Assembly (NCBI GenBank): GCA_022729235.1
Contig: JALDAJ010000001.1
Coordinates: 124,001 to 188,000, forward strand
DNA from: Candidatus Nanohalarchaeota archaeon
GTDB lineage: Archaea > Nanohalarchaeota > Nanosalinia > Nanosalinales > Nanosalinaceae
Length of the DNA: 64,000 bases
Reading direction: 5' to 3'
This document shows, piece after piece, positions 43,200 through 51,282 of the stretch. Numbering within the stretch: the stretch's first letter is position 1; each line of letters opens with the position of its first letter. The notes beneath the pieces are model-generated. The model was not told the DNA's origin. It saw only the letters and a program-made list of their open reading frames with translations, and searched no databases. Both the position numbers and the translations under genes were made by a program.

Positions 43200-43832
43200 A
43201 TGCCCTAATCAAAGAACAAAAATAAACTCTCAGAGGACTTCTTCAATAGAAGAGTCGACAAGGTAGCGGAAGAACTTCCGGGCAAACTTCTAGTATACAA
43301 CAGCGATGGAGGAACTGCTGGCGGCATAATAGTCGAGACCGAGGCCTACCTAGGAAGGGAGGACCATGCATCACACCTTGTGAAGGCGGGAGAGAAACGC
43401 GAGAAAGTTTTCGATAAAGGCGCGGGAACGGTCTACATTTTCAAGATATACCACTGCAACCTGAACTTCATCACTGAACACGCCGGGATTGCGGAAGGCG
43501 TACTTATACGGGCGCTGGAGCCTACAAAAGGAATAGAGTTGATGAAGCAGCAGCGCGGAGTAGAAGAGAAAACAGAGCTAGCCTCGGGACCGGGAAGACT
43601 AACGGAGGCGCTTGGAATCACGAAAGAACAGGAGAACAGGAAACCGGTAGAGGACAGTAATGTCTCAATATACGATACAGGTCTGGAGCCAGAGATTGAG
43701 AAGACAGGTAGAATAGGTATCTCAGAGGCGAAGGACTGGCCGCTGCGGTTTACTGTAAAAGGGAGCGATTATGTTTCCACAGCTTCTAGTACGGAAATAT
43801 CAGAGGACTTTGACATTGGAAAATACTATTGA
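43200..43832 (+). CDS. 3-methyladenine DNA glycosylase (AAG/MPG family) with TAA as third codon
   Basis: AAG-type glycosylases remove alkylated purines from DNA. The frame is homologous from about 43230: SEDFFNRRV, PGKLLVY, IIVETEAYLG with the catalytic Glu and Tyr, then the conserved His of the EDHASH stretch, FKIYHCNLN and LIRALEPTKG, to the end. The frame has an ATG at 43200 followed by CCC and TAA, and no other ATG, GTG or TTG until 43380, which is too late because it would delete the ETEAY active-site segment. Either the gene is a fresh pseudogene, a non-AUG start is used, or the TAA is a sequencing error. All catalytic residues downstream are kept. Confidence 0.7.
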
Positions 43833-43867
43833 TTTTTCCGGCACCCACTGGAGCCTTAACACATGAT

Positions 43868-43885
43868 CCAACTTTGTGAAGTTGG
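43868..43885. promoter_or_regulatory. Hairpin upstream of the pilus locus promoter
   Basis: CCAACTT-TGTG-AAGTTGG is a perfect 7-bp inverted repeat, 5 bases before a TTATAAATAC TATA box (43891-43900) that serves the gene at 43942. Its place just upstream of the TATA box fits an activator or repressor site for the pilus locus. It could also be a terminator-like structure of the glycosylase gene. Confidence 0.4.
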
Positions 43886-43941
43886 GTGGGTTATAAATAC
43901 GGGCGTCAGGAATTTTGACCTGTATAACCGGTGTCACAATC

Positions 43942-44601
43942 ATGTCGGAGGAAGAAGTTGATTTAGGTGAAGAAACAGACGACTACGAAGTCGTACCTGT
44001 AGGTCCTATCAGGCGACTTGAGAAAAGGATAGATAATATTGAAACAAAGGCTCAGGGTGGCGGTCCGAGTGATGATGTCGTACGTGACGTTCTCGACATC
44101 ATGAAATCTAACCAGAAAATCGTCAACGACATGACCCAGTCCACCCACGAACTGAAGAACGAAGTAGAAGACCTGACCCACAAGATGGACGAGGTAGTTG
44201 ACAACATGAACTCGTTCATGGACTTACTGAAGGACGCCTCGGAGATGGATATGGAAGGTGAAGTGGTCGGAGACATGCAGTCAAGAATAGCCGATGCTGT
44301 AGGGAACCGGATGGAAGATATAGTTACAGACATGCAGGAGTCCAACCGGCAGCTTGTTGACTCCCTGGAAGACATAAACCAGAGTATAAAGCGCTCATAC
44401 GCCGCCCAGAACAAAGATGAAATTCTCGAGAGAGGTGACCGAAGACAGAGGCGTTCAGGCAACCGTCAGAGTCAGCAGCAAAGAGGTGCAAATGACGGAG
44501 GTCAAGGGCAGAGACAGACCCAACAGCCTGAAGACGAACGAGGTCAGGAGCGGATGAGAAAACTTAGAGAACGTTTCAACGATATGAATGAAGAATCGTG
44601 A
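43942..44601 (+). CDS. Coiled-coil cytoplasmic protein heading the pilus locus
   Basis: A 219-residue protein with a long central amphipathic coiled coil and a Gln/Arg/Gly-rich tail (about 165-205). No membrane helix. It has the style of FlaC/FlaCE-like and other cytoplasmic accessory proteins that sit beside archaeal type IV machines, but I cannot assign it to that family. The ATG at 43942 follows a TATA box by about 40 bases. Its stop overlaps the GTG start of the first pilin, so it is part of the pilus operon. Confidence 0.6.
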   Translation: MSEEEVDLGEETDDYEVVPVGPIRRLEKRIDNIETKAQGGGPSDDVVRDVLDIMKSNQKIVNDMTQSTHELKNEVEDLTHKMDEVVDNMNSFMDLLKDASEMDMEGEVVGDMQSRIADAVGNRMEDIVTDMQESNRQLVDSLEDINQSIKRSYAAQNKDEILERGDRRQRRSGNRQSQQQRGANDGGQGQRQTQQPEDERGQERMRKLRERFNDMNEES

Positions 44602-45119
44602 GCCCGGTAAGCAAAGGCATAACACCTGTTGTCGCAACAGTTCTTCTTTTGACCATCAGTGTAGCCGCCACCGCGACAGCATATAACTTCATAATAGATA
44701 CACAGGAAAGAGTCGCCCAGGGCCTAGAGGAAGATCTCACCACCCAGGAGCTAAAACAGCAGTCAGATATCAGTATAGACTTCGCTTACAACAGCACTGG
44801 TAACTTCACATTGATCAACCTCAGGAACAGCGGTTCTATAAGCATACCTATCAACGAGAGCGGGATGAAACCGCTCCGGCTTTACGCGGACGGCAGACCA
44901 GTAGAATCAGAGGTAGGTGGGCCAGGAGAAGGATGGAAGTATGGCGACTCCGATGACCAGGCACCGGAAGAAAGAATCCTGATAGACCCTGACGAAACAC
45001 GGACTATAAACACCACCGTACAGTACCCCGTAAGAGGCGAAAGTAAGGCTTTCAGGTTCGTAGGACCTTATGACAGCGTGGCATCGAAAACCTGCTACAA
45101 CTCAGGATCCTCCTGTTAA
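44598..45119 (+). CDS. Archaeal type IV pilin (Pilin_N type)
   Basis: A 173-residue protein starting GTG, overlapping the previous stop (GTGA). SKGITPVVATVLLLTISVAA is the archaeal Pilin_N/DUF1628 pattern: K-G cleavage site, then a hydrophobic helix starting ITPVVA. The rest is beta-rich with N-x-S/T sites and two cysteines at the C-terminus. Likely a pilus subunit. Confidence 0.85.
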   Translation: MSPVSKGITPVVATVLLLTISVAATATAYNFIIDTQERVAQGLEEDLTTQELKQQSDISIDFAYNSTGNFTLINLRNSGSISIPINESGMKPLRLYADGRPVESEVGGPGEGWKYGDSDDQAPEERILIDPDETRTINTTVQYPVRGESKAFRFVGPYDSVASKTCYNSGSSC

Positions 45120-45164
45120 CTTATTTAAAGAAATAATAGGAAAACACTTCTAGAGACAGGTAAT

Positions 45165-45674
45165 ATGAAGAGAAAAGGTATCACCCCTGTAATCGCCATC
45201 GTACTTCTAATGCTGATAACAGTCGGAGCTGTAGGTGTCGTCTACACACAGTTCGAAGAGATAACAGACAGACAGGCCGACCTGGACTTTCTAGAAGACA
45301 TGGACATCAGAGTACAGAGTACGGTACTCGAAAGCGATGGGAACATGGAAATAACGCTTGAAAACAATGATAACGAACAGGTTAACCTTACAGAGACTGC
45401 AAGGCTCGAATACAGTGTAGAAGGTGAAGGCAGAGTTGGACCTACCACATTCGAAACAGTATCCGGATACGCGTATGAAGGTGGAGAATGTCTCGAACAA
45501 GGTAATGCTGATTATGGAGCATTTGAACCAGGAGATATAGTAACTTGCGATACCGGCGTTGAGATGGCTGATCCCGGGGACCCTATCACAGTTTACCTCA
45601 TAGAAACAGGTTCCGGAGATGTAGTGGATTCAACCACCTGTTCGCCTTCGACATCCAGCAGTTCAACCTGTTGA
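45165..45674 (+). CDS. Archaeal type IV pilin (Pilin_N type), own promoter
   Basis: A 169-residue protein with KRKGITPVIAIVLLMLITVGAV, the clearest archaeal pilin N-terminus in the window. The outer domain has three or four cysteines near its end and an acidic surface. A TATA-like CTTATTTAAAG lies about 35-45 bases upstream, so it can be expressed on its own, as expected for a main pilin. Confidence 0.87.
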   Translation: MKRKGITPVIAIVLLMLITVGAVGVVYTQFEEITDRQADLDFLEDMDIRVQSTVLESDGNMEITLENNDNEQVNLTETARLEYSVEGEGRVGPTTFETVSGYAYEGGECLEQGNADYGAFEPGDIVTCDTGVEMADPGDPITVYLIETGSGDVVDSTTCSPSTSSSSTC

Positions 45675-45724
45675 ATCTATTCTCTTCCACTTATTTTATA
45701 TTCGAGCAAGGAGCTTTTTGAGAT

Positions 45725-46369
45725 ATGAAAGGGCAGACCCAGGCGCTTACTGCTGTCATGATAACGACTGTGACTATAGGGGCGATAGCTACTGCCTATG
45801 TCTGGGGAACACCGCTTCTGGAGAAGCAGCAGAGCCAGGCACAGCTCCAGGAGGTTGAGAGATCGGTGATAAATCTTAAAGATGATATACTCTCCATCTC
45901 GAACAGCGGTGAAGGAACTACAACTGAAGTAGAGATAGATGTTGACAGTGGCAGGGTCGAAGTAAATCCTGAAGAAAACTATATCGACATCACCACTAAC
46001 ACTAGAAGACCGCCTTACCCGCCAGGACGGTGGACGCTGATCGAAGGTGAAAGACTGCAGAACCTTAGTATCGGTGAGGGAAGTTATGCTCTGAAAGAAT
46101 CCGACCTGCCCGGCGTGGTAGCAGTCAGGGCTGCATCAGGCACTGGTGATACAGTCATCACCTACCGTGTAGAGTTCAGGAACATGTATACTGAAACACC
46201 AGCCGGTCCTGAACTGGAGCTTGTTGATTTGCAGACAATAGGTGCGGAGACTGCTACAGACACAGTCAGGGTTCTTATATCCAATGATGGAGAAAGAAAG
46301 GACAGTATAGACGTGAACGGAGAAAACCTGCAGAGAACAAGTACGGAAATAGAGATAGATCTTAGGTGA
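45725..46369 (+). CDS. Pilin-like protein with class III signal, own promoter
   Basis: A 214-residue protein starting MKGQTQALTAVMITTVTIGAI: K-G site at the very N-terminus followed by a helix. The body is beta-rich. A TATA-like TTATTTTATATTC (about 45692-45704) and a CAAGGAGC site precede the ATG. It is followed by three further K-G-Q type genes in the locus. Confidence 0.72.
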   Translation: MKGQTQALTAVMITTVTIGAIATAYVWGTPLLEKQQSQAQLQEVERSVINLKDDILSISNSGEGTTTEVEIDVDSGRVEVNPEENYIDITTNTRRPPYPPGRWTLIEGERLQNLSIGEGSYALKESDLPGVVAVRAASGTGDTVITYRVEFRNMYTETPAGPELELVDLQTIGAETATDTVRVLISNDGERKDSIDVNGENLQRTSTEIEIDLR

Positions 46370-46375
46370 GCAAAT

Positions 46376-46771
46376 TTGAAAGGACAGTACCTTGCAGTGG
46401 AAAGCGTATTAACCCTGGGGATGGGTCTGGTAGTTGCTATCGGAACAGTATCCGCATTCTCAAGTTACAGGAGCGGAGTGCTGGATATGGCAGGAGAAAG
46501 ACAGGTAGACATCATAGAAGCGGAACTCGCCTCGGCGGTATACAGTCTAGAAGGCGTTGAATCAGGCGAACTGGAAGTTAAGCTCCCTGAAGACATCGGC
46601 GGGCAGGGATACCAGATAGTATTTGACGACGGTATAAAGATACTTGTGAACAACCAGGAATATGTTACGGAACTCGAACACTTCAGTGATAAGGAGTTCC
46701 AGGGTTCGGTTGAAGGCGGTCCAGTAAAAGTATTCAAAAGCGGAGACCAATTTACACTGGGTGCTGACTGA
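46376..46771 (+). CDS. Small pilin-like protein (TTG start)
   Basis: A 131-residue protein starting at TTG, just after an AGGTGAG ribosome-binding site: M-K-G-Q-Y-L-A-V-E-S. The K-G site and the Glu five residues into the mature helix are as in type IV pilins. It lies 6 bases after the previous gene and overlaps the ATPase start by one base. Confidence 0.75.
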   Translation: MKGQYLAVESVLTLGMGLVVAIGTVSAFSSYRSGVLDMAGERQVDIIEAELASAVYSLEGVESGELEVKLPEDIGGQGYQIVFDDGIKILVNNQEYVTELEHFSDKEFQGSVEGGPVKVFKSGDQFTLGAD

Positions 46772-48486
46772 TGAGCATGAACTTTGCCGGTCTTGTGAAA
46801 CGCCTGCAAAAGGCTAACCATCCTGAATTATACGAGAAGGATGAAGAGGAAACAGAAGAGATATCAGAGGAAGGAGTGAAGCTTCCGGCTCCAGGAAGTT
46901 TCCAGCCAGAGATGGTGACGGAAGAGGAGGAAGACGGGGAATCCATGACCGACGTAGATGTGTCATATCCCTTGATACCCAAGAACCCTGAATCAGGGGA
47001 TATAGTGTATGCGTGGGCTCACATAAGCTGGGATGAAAAAAACGGGGAACTACGATACAGGGTCATAGAACCCGAACTGAACCCTGAAACAGAGAGGATA
47101 CTTGAGAAGATAAAGAGTATACTGGAGAGAAGCTTCGATGTAAACTTCACCGAGCTCGAAACAGAGGAGGCTGACAGGTACCTGTCCGAGAAAATCGATA
47201 TGATTGTAGACAAATACAACATATCCCTTACAGATCAGCAGAGAGATGTAATCCGGTACTACTCTTACCGTGACTTCGCCGGACTGGGCAGGCTACAGCC
47301 ATTGATGAACGACAAGGAAGTGGAGGATATATCCTGCGACGGAAACGGCATACCGGTCTATGTCTACCACCGTAACCCACGATTCGGTTCTATCAAGACC
47401 AATGTAACCTGGGATGAAGAAGAGGTGCTCGACAGTTTCGTTATGAAACTGGCGCAGAGGTGCGGTCGTTCCATATCCGTATCAGAACCTCTGCTCGACG
47501 GTTCACTTCCCGATGGTTCACGTGTCCAGGCTACCCTCGCAACAGATATCGCCAGGAAAGGAAGCAACTTTACGATAAGACGTTTCACAGAGGATCCATT
47601 AACCCCTATACATATGATGGACTTCGAGACGGAGAACGCGCAGATGCTGAGCTATCTCTGGACTCTCGTAGAACACGGCAAGTCGATACTGGTAGCAGGA
47701 ACCACCGGAGCGGGTAAAACATCGCAGTTGAACGCACTATCACTTTTCATACGACCGGAGAAGAAAATCGTCTCCATCGAGGACACGCCGGAACTCCGGT
47801 TGCCGCACGACCACTGGGTGCCAGAGGTCGCAAGAAGCGGGTTCGGTTCCAGCGCGGAGGAAGGTGGAGAGGTATCAATGGACGACCTGCTGAAAGAGTC
47901 GCTGCGCCAGCGCCCGGAGTACATCATAGTCGGTGAGGTCAGGGGTGAAGAAGCATACATCCTGTTCCAGCAGATGGCAACTGGACACACAGGATTATCG
48001 ACAATCCACGCTGACTCCCTTGGCATGCTTATGGACCGCCTGACAACTAACCCTATCAACCTGTCACCAAGCCTTATAGAGACCCTGGACGCGGTAATGC
48101 TGATATCGAGAATCCGTCGTGGCGATACGTATGTCAGGCGTATCAAGGGCTTATACGAGGTTGAAGGATATGACAAGAGAAAAGGTATAGACGCAAACAA
48201 GGTCTTTGAATGGGACCCGAAAGAGGATACGTACGAAGTAGCTAACAATTCCATGCTCCTGAAAGAGATAGTCCATGAGACAGGGATGAGTGAAAAAGAA
48301 ATCCAGAAAGAACTTGTGAACCGTCAGCACGTACTTGAATGGATGCAGGAAGAGCAACACAAGCATTACAGGAAGGTCGGAGACATAATATCCCGCTACT
48401 ACTCGAACCCGCGGTCGGTACTGGAGAAAGTCGGGCAAAGCTTAAACTCGGAGCAAGACCAAATCAAAGTACAGGAGAATGCTTGA
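46771..48486 (+). CDS. Type IV pilus assembly ATPase (TadA/VirB11-like)
   Basis: A 571-residue secretion ATPase that powers pilus assembly from the cytoplasmic face. It has an acidic N-terminal region, then Walker A GTTGAGKT at 310-317, an IVSIEDTPELRLPH Asp box, IIVGEVRGEEAYILFQQMATGHTGLSTIHAD (Walker B and His box) and RRIKGLYEVEGYD. Typical of archaeal TadA/GspE2 proteins. It overlaps the following membrane-protein gene by 8 bases. Confidence 0.95.
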   Translation: MSMNFAGLVKRLQKANHPELYEKDEEETEEISEEGVKLPAPGSFQPEMVTEEEEDGESMTDVDVSYPLIPKNPESGDIVYAWAHISWDEKNGELRYRVIEPELNPETERILEKIKSILERSFDVNFTELETEEADRYLSEKIDMIVDKYNISLTDQQRDVIRYYSYRDFAGLGRLQPLMNDKEVEDISCDGNGIPVYVYHRNPRFGSIKTNVTWDEEEVLDSFVMKLAQRCGRSISVSEPLLDGSLPDGSRVQATLATDIARKGSNFTIRRFTEDPLTPIHMMDFETENAQMLSYLWTLVEHGKSILVAGTTGAGKTSQLNALSLFIRPEKKIVSIEDTPELRLPHDHWVPEVARSGFGSSAEEGGEVSMDDLLKESLRQRPEYIIVGEVRGEEAYILFQQMATGHTGLSTIHADSLGMLMDRLTTNPINLSPSLIETLDAVMLISRIRRGDTYVRRIKGLYEVEGYDKRKGIDANKVFEWDPKEDTYEVANNSMLLKEIVHETGMSEKEIQKELVNRQHVLEWMQEEQHKHYRKVGDIISRYYSNPRSVLEKVGQSLNSEQDQIKVQENA

Positions 48487-49351
48487 GGAGTATGCAGAGT
48501 TCTGCTACGATCAGATCGGTAGCTACGTGCTCGACTATCTTAACTACTTTGAAGACCTTAGACCGCAGATATCAAAGGCTAACATAGGTGTATCGCTGCC
48601 AGAGTACGTGGCGATGCTGGTATTCTCGACCATGGTAAGCACCGTCTTCAGTCTTTTCGTTATCGGCGGCATACTTACCCTGGGGTCCGGGATTACAGGA
48701 GGCATCATGGCAGTGGCGGTCTCACTTGTCATAGGAGTTGCGACCATGCTGATGTTCTACCTCTACCCCTCCCTGGTGATAAGGAACAGGGCGACCAAGA
48801 TACGCGATAAACTACCCTTTGCAACCATGTACATGTCAACTCTCGCAGGGACCGGGACCTCTCTATCAGAACTGTTCTCTATCCTGGCAGAACAGGAAGA
48901 ATACGGAGAAGTCGCCCAGGAGGCGGAAAAAATCAGTCGTGACATCGAAACATTCGGTATGGACATAAGCGAGGCTCTGAAAAACGCCGCTGATAGGACA
49001 CCGAGCAAGGAATTCAAGGAGCTCATGTGGGGGATGAACCACGTCATAACCTCCGGCGGATCGCTCAGAGAGTTCTTGCAGGAGCGCTCAAGGACACTGA
49101 TGAACGACTACCAGCGCAGGGTCGAAGAATTCGCCGAACAGCTGGGTCTCCTGGTAGAGATGTATATCACACTTGTTATCGTCGGATCCATCATCTTCAC
49201 CTCAATGAGCGCAGTGATGAGCTCGTTCACCACTTACCCTCCTGAATTCATAGTAGGTATCCAGATTCTGTCCATCTTCTTCGGACTACCTCTTATATCC
49301 GCGATGTTCATAATACTCGTAAAAGGCATGGCTCCCGGAGGCGTTAGATAG
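48479..49351 (+). CDS. Type II/IV secretion membrane protein (TadC/GspF-like), first copy
   Basis: A 290-residue polytopic protein with the T2SSF domain: LPFATMYMSTLAGTG, SELFSILAEQEEYGEVAQEA, and LREFLQERSRTLMNDYQRRVEEFAEQLGLLVEMY, with helices around it. It forms the membrane platform for the ATPase. It overlaps the ATPase gene by 8 bases. A second, different TadC-like gene follows after 20 bases; having two is usual in archaeal pilus loci. Confidence 0.92.
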   Translation: MLEEYAEFCYDQIGSYVLDYLNYFEDLRPQISKANIGVSLPEYVAMLVFSTMVSTVFSLFVIGGILTLGSGITGGIMAVAVSLVIGVATMLMFYLYPSLVIRNRATKIRDKLPFATMYMSTLAGTGTSLSELFSILAEQEEYGEVAQEAEKISRDIETFGMDISEALKNAADRTPSKEFKELMWGMNHVITSGGSLREFLQERSRTLMNDYQRRVEEFAEQLGLLVEMYITLVIVGSIIFTSMSAVMSSFTTYPPEFIVGIQILSIFFGLPLISAMFIILVKGMAPGGVR

Positions 49352-49370
49352 TGAACAGAGGTGATAACCT

Positions 49371-50402
49371 ATTATAGACTTCTTCAAGGAAGATGAATAC
49401 GAACACGGATACTCTCCCGAAGATAAAGCTGTACTCGGGTCCATCGCCCTGGGAGCGTTCCTGATAATAACAGGGATCGGGGTATACATCACAGTATCAC
49501 CGCAGACAGGGGGCGCCCTACTGATACTTGGACTGATAGTGGGTATACTACCCTACTCCATCATATCATTCCTGAAGAACCGTGCCATAAGAGAGATGGA
49601 GGACCAGTTTCCTTCCTTCCTTAAAGACCTCGCAGAGTCCAAGAGAGGTGGTATGACTATCCTCCAGGCATTCGGATCCGCCCGAGACACTGATTACGGG
49701 AGATTGAACAGCGAGATAGAGAAGATACACAACGAACTGACCTGGGGAATACCTTTCCCAAGAGTTATGGAAAGGTTCTCGAAGAGGATGAAAGATTCTG
49801 CGGTAATCCAGGAATCAGTCTCCATCCTGCTCCAGAGCTTCAAGAGCGGTGGAAACATAACAAAGACCATCGAGGCAATAGGCGAGGACGCATCTAAATT
49901 AAAGGAGACCATCCAGAAGAAAGATTCGAAGATAAAGCAACAGGTTTTCATAATGTACATCATCTACTTCCTGTTCATCGGCATCACCATAGGAATCTAC
50001 GTGATGCTGGCTCAACTACTCGGCCTTGGAGACCCTGGCGGGGGAGCTCTAGACGGGATCGAAGATGATTTCCTTGGAGAAGGTCAGCAGGAAGCGGTAA
50101 ACTTCTGTAGTGGAGAAATAATCGCCGCAACACCTCTATGTGAGACAGCCAAACTCTTCGGGTTCGTGCCTTCAGAGGTAACCGACTTCACAAGCGAGTT
50201 CGCAGTGGAACACAACTACGGGAACATGGCTTACTACAAATCCTTGCTTTTCTGGATGCTGATGATACAGGGTGTAGCAACCGGGGCAGTAGCAGGGCAG
50301 ATCAGTGAGGGCTCCCCAAGTGCAGGGGTCAAACACGCACTGATAATGCTCCCAGTAGCATTCATAGTATTCATGTACGCGGTAGGACTGGCAGGTGTGT
50401 GA
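49371..50402 (+). CDS. Type II/IV secretion membrane protein (TadC/GspF-like), second copy, apparent AUU start
   Basis: The frame gives a T2SSF protein (QFPSFLKDLAESKRGG, GIPFPRVMERFSKRM, QESVSILLQSFKSGGNI). A GTG at 49539 would give 287 residues but omit a good membrane helix pair coded just upstream. In frame from 49371 the protein reads I-I-D-F-F-K-E-D and then the helices, while the codon three before it is TAA. A GAGGTGAT Shine-Dalgarno lies 5 bases before the ATT at 49371. I therefore propose an AUU start and a 343-residue protein. The gene ends overlapping the next by 8 bases or less. Confidence 0.85.
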   Translation: MIDFFKEDEYEHGYSPEDKAVLGSIALGAFLIITGIGVYITVSPQTGGALLILGLIVGILPYSIISFLKNRAIREMEDQFPSFLKDLAESKRGGMTILQAFGSARDTDYGRLNSEIEKIHNELTWGIPFPRVMERFSKRMKDSAVIQESVSILLQSFKSGGNITKTIEAIGEDASKLKETIQKKDSKIKQQVFIMYIIYFLFIGITIGIYVMLAQLLGLGDPGGGALDGIEDDFLGEGQQEAVNFCSGEIIAATPLCETAKLFGFVPSEVTDFTSEFAVEHNYGNMAYYKSLLFWMLMIQGVATGAVAGQISEGSPSAGVKHALIMLPVAFIVFMYAVGLAGV

Positions 50403-50427
50403 CAATGGTAACAGGAGGAGGTCCAAG

Positions 50428-51282
50428 TTGAAAGGTCAGATAAACCTTGAATTCCTGGCAGCCGCGTTCATATACATGGCAGCACTTGGAGGGATTGTAC
50501 TTGCAGGTCAGGGCGTCCTACCCGCATTCACGGGTGACGTGAAGGAGGCATCTCTGCACCTGGAAGCTCGACAGGTATCAACCGAGATGCTGACCACACC
50601 AGGGGCGCACTCATTTCCAGAGGTAGACGAACAAGAATGGGAGTACAATGACACGACCATCGAGCAAACAACCTCATTTGGACTCGCCTCCGACTTTCTT
50701 GTCGTTGAGAGAGATAAACTGGAATCTATAAAGACCGTGGACCACCGTGAAGAGGATAACTACTTCAACTACACACAGTTCAGGGATGTCACAGATGCTG
50801 ATCACCAGTACAGGTTTGAATTTACCTGGATGCCTCTCATAAACACCAGCGGCAGCTTTACGCGCGGAGAAGGAGACCAGAACGACCCTGAAATAGATGA
50901 ACCTCTATCAGGAGAAAGAGGGGAATACTACAACACGTCAGGAAACGTTGTCCACTACGGCAAGGAAACTCTCAATAGAAGAGACTACTACTTCCTCGTC
51001 ACTTCCCATGACGGCGTGTTCAACACAACCTACGTATCAGAAACCCGGGACTTCCAGGGTAGAAGCCCGATAGGTGTCGGTGATACTTTCACCCACGGTG
51101 ACGAACCATTCGAAATCGAAAGATTCCAGAACAGAGAGAACAAGCCCGGAACGATGCTAATCGTTTCCAGACACATCAAAACCTTCGGATCAAATCCGGG
51201 AGAGGAGACCCGGGTGGTAAACCTGAACCGGTACGCGGTAATGGATAACGAACCATTGAAGGTGAAAACGCTGGTATGGTAG
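50428..51282 (+). CDS. Pilin-like protein with class III signal (TTG start)
   Basis: A 284-residue protein. An AGGAGGT site at 50416-50422 lies 5 bases before the TTG at 50428, giving M-K-G-Q-I-N-L-E-F-L-A-A-A, a K-G site with Glu at mature position 5 or 6. This start is preferred to the in-frame GTG at 50395. The outer part is acidic with many Thr and Asn. It overlaps the following gene by 7 bases. Likely a minor pilin. Confidence 0.75.
   Translation: MKGQINLEFLAAAFIYMAALGGIVLAGQGVLPAFTGDVKEASLHLEARQVSTEMLTTPGAHSFPEVDEQEWEYNDTTIEQTTSFGLASDFLVVERDKLESIKTVDHREEDNYFNYTQFRDVTDADHQYRFEFTWMPLINTSGSFTRGEGDQNDPEIDEPLSGERGEYYNTSGNVVHYGKETLNRRDYYFLVTSHDGVFNTTYVSETRDFQGRSPIGVGDTFTHGDEPFEIERFQNRENKPGTMLIVSRHIKTFGSNPGEETRVVNLNRYAVMDNEPLKVKTLVW

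Noticed and set aside
47652-48254. A 200-codon frame opposite the pilus ATPase gene
   Set aside because: It is the shadow of a conserved gene, with no start signals of its own.
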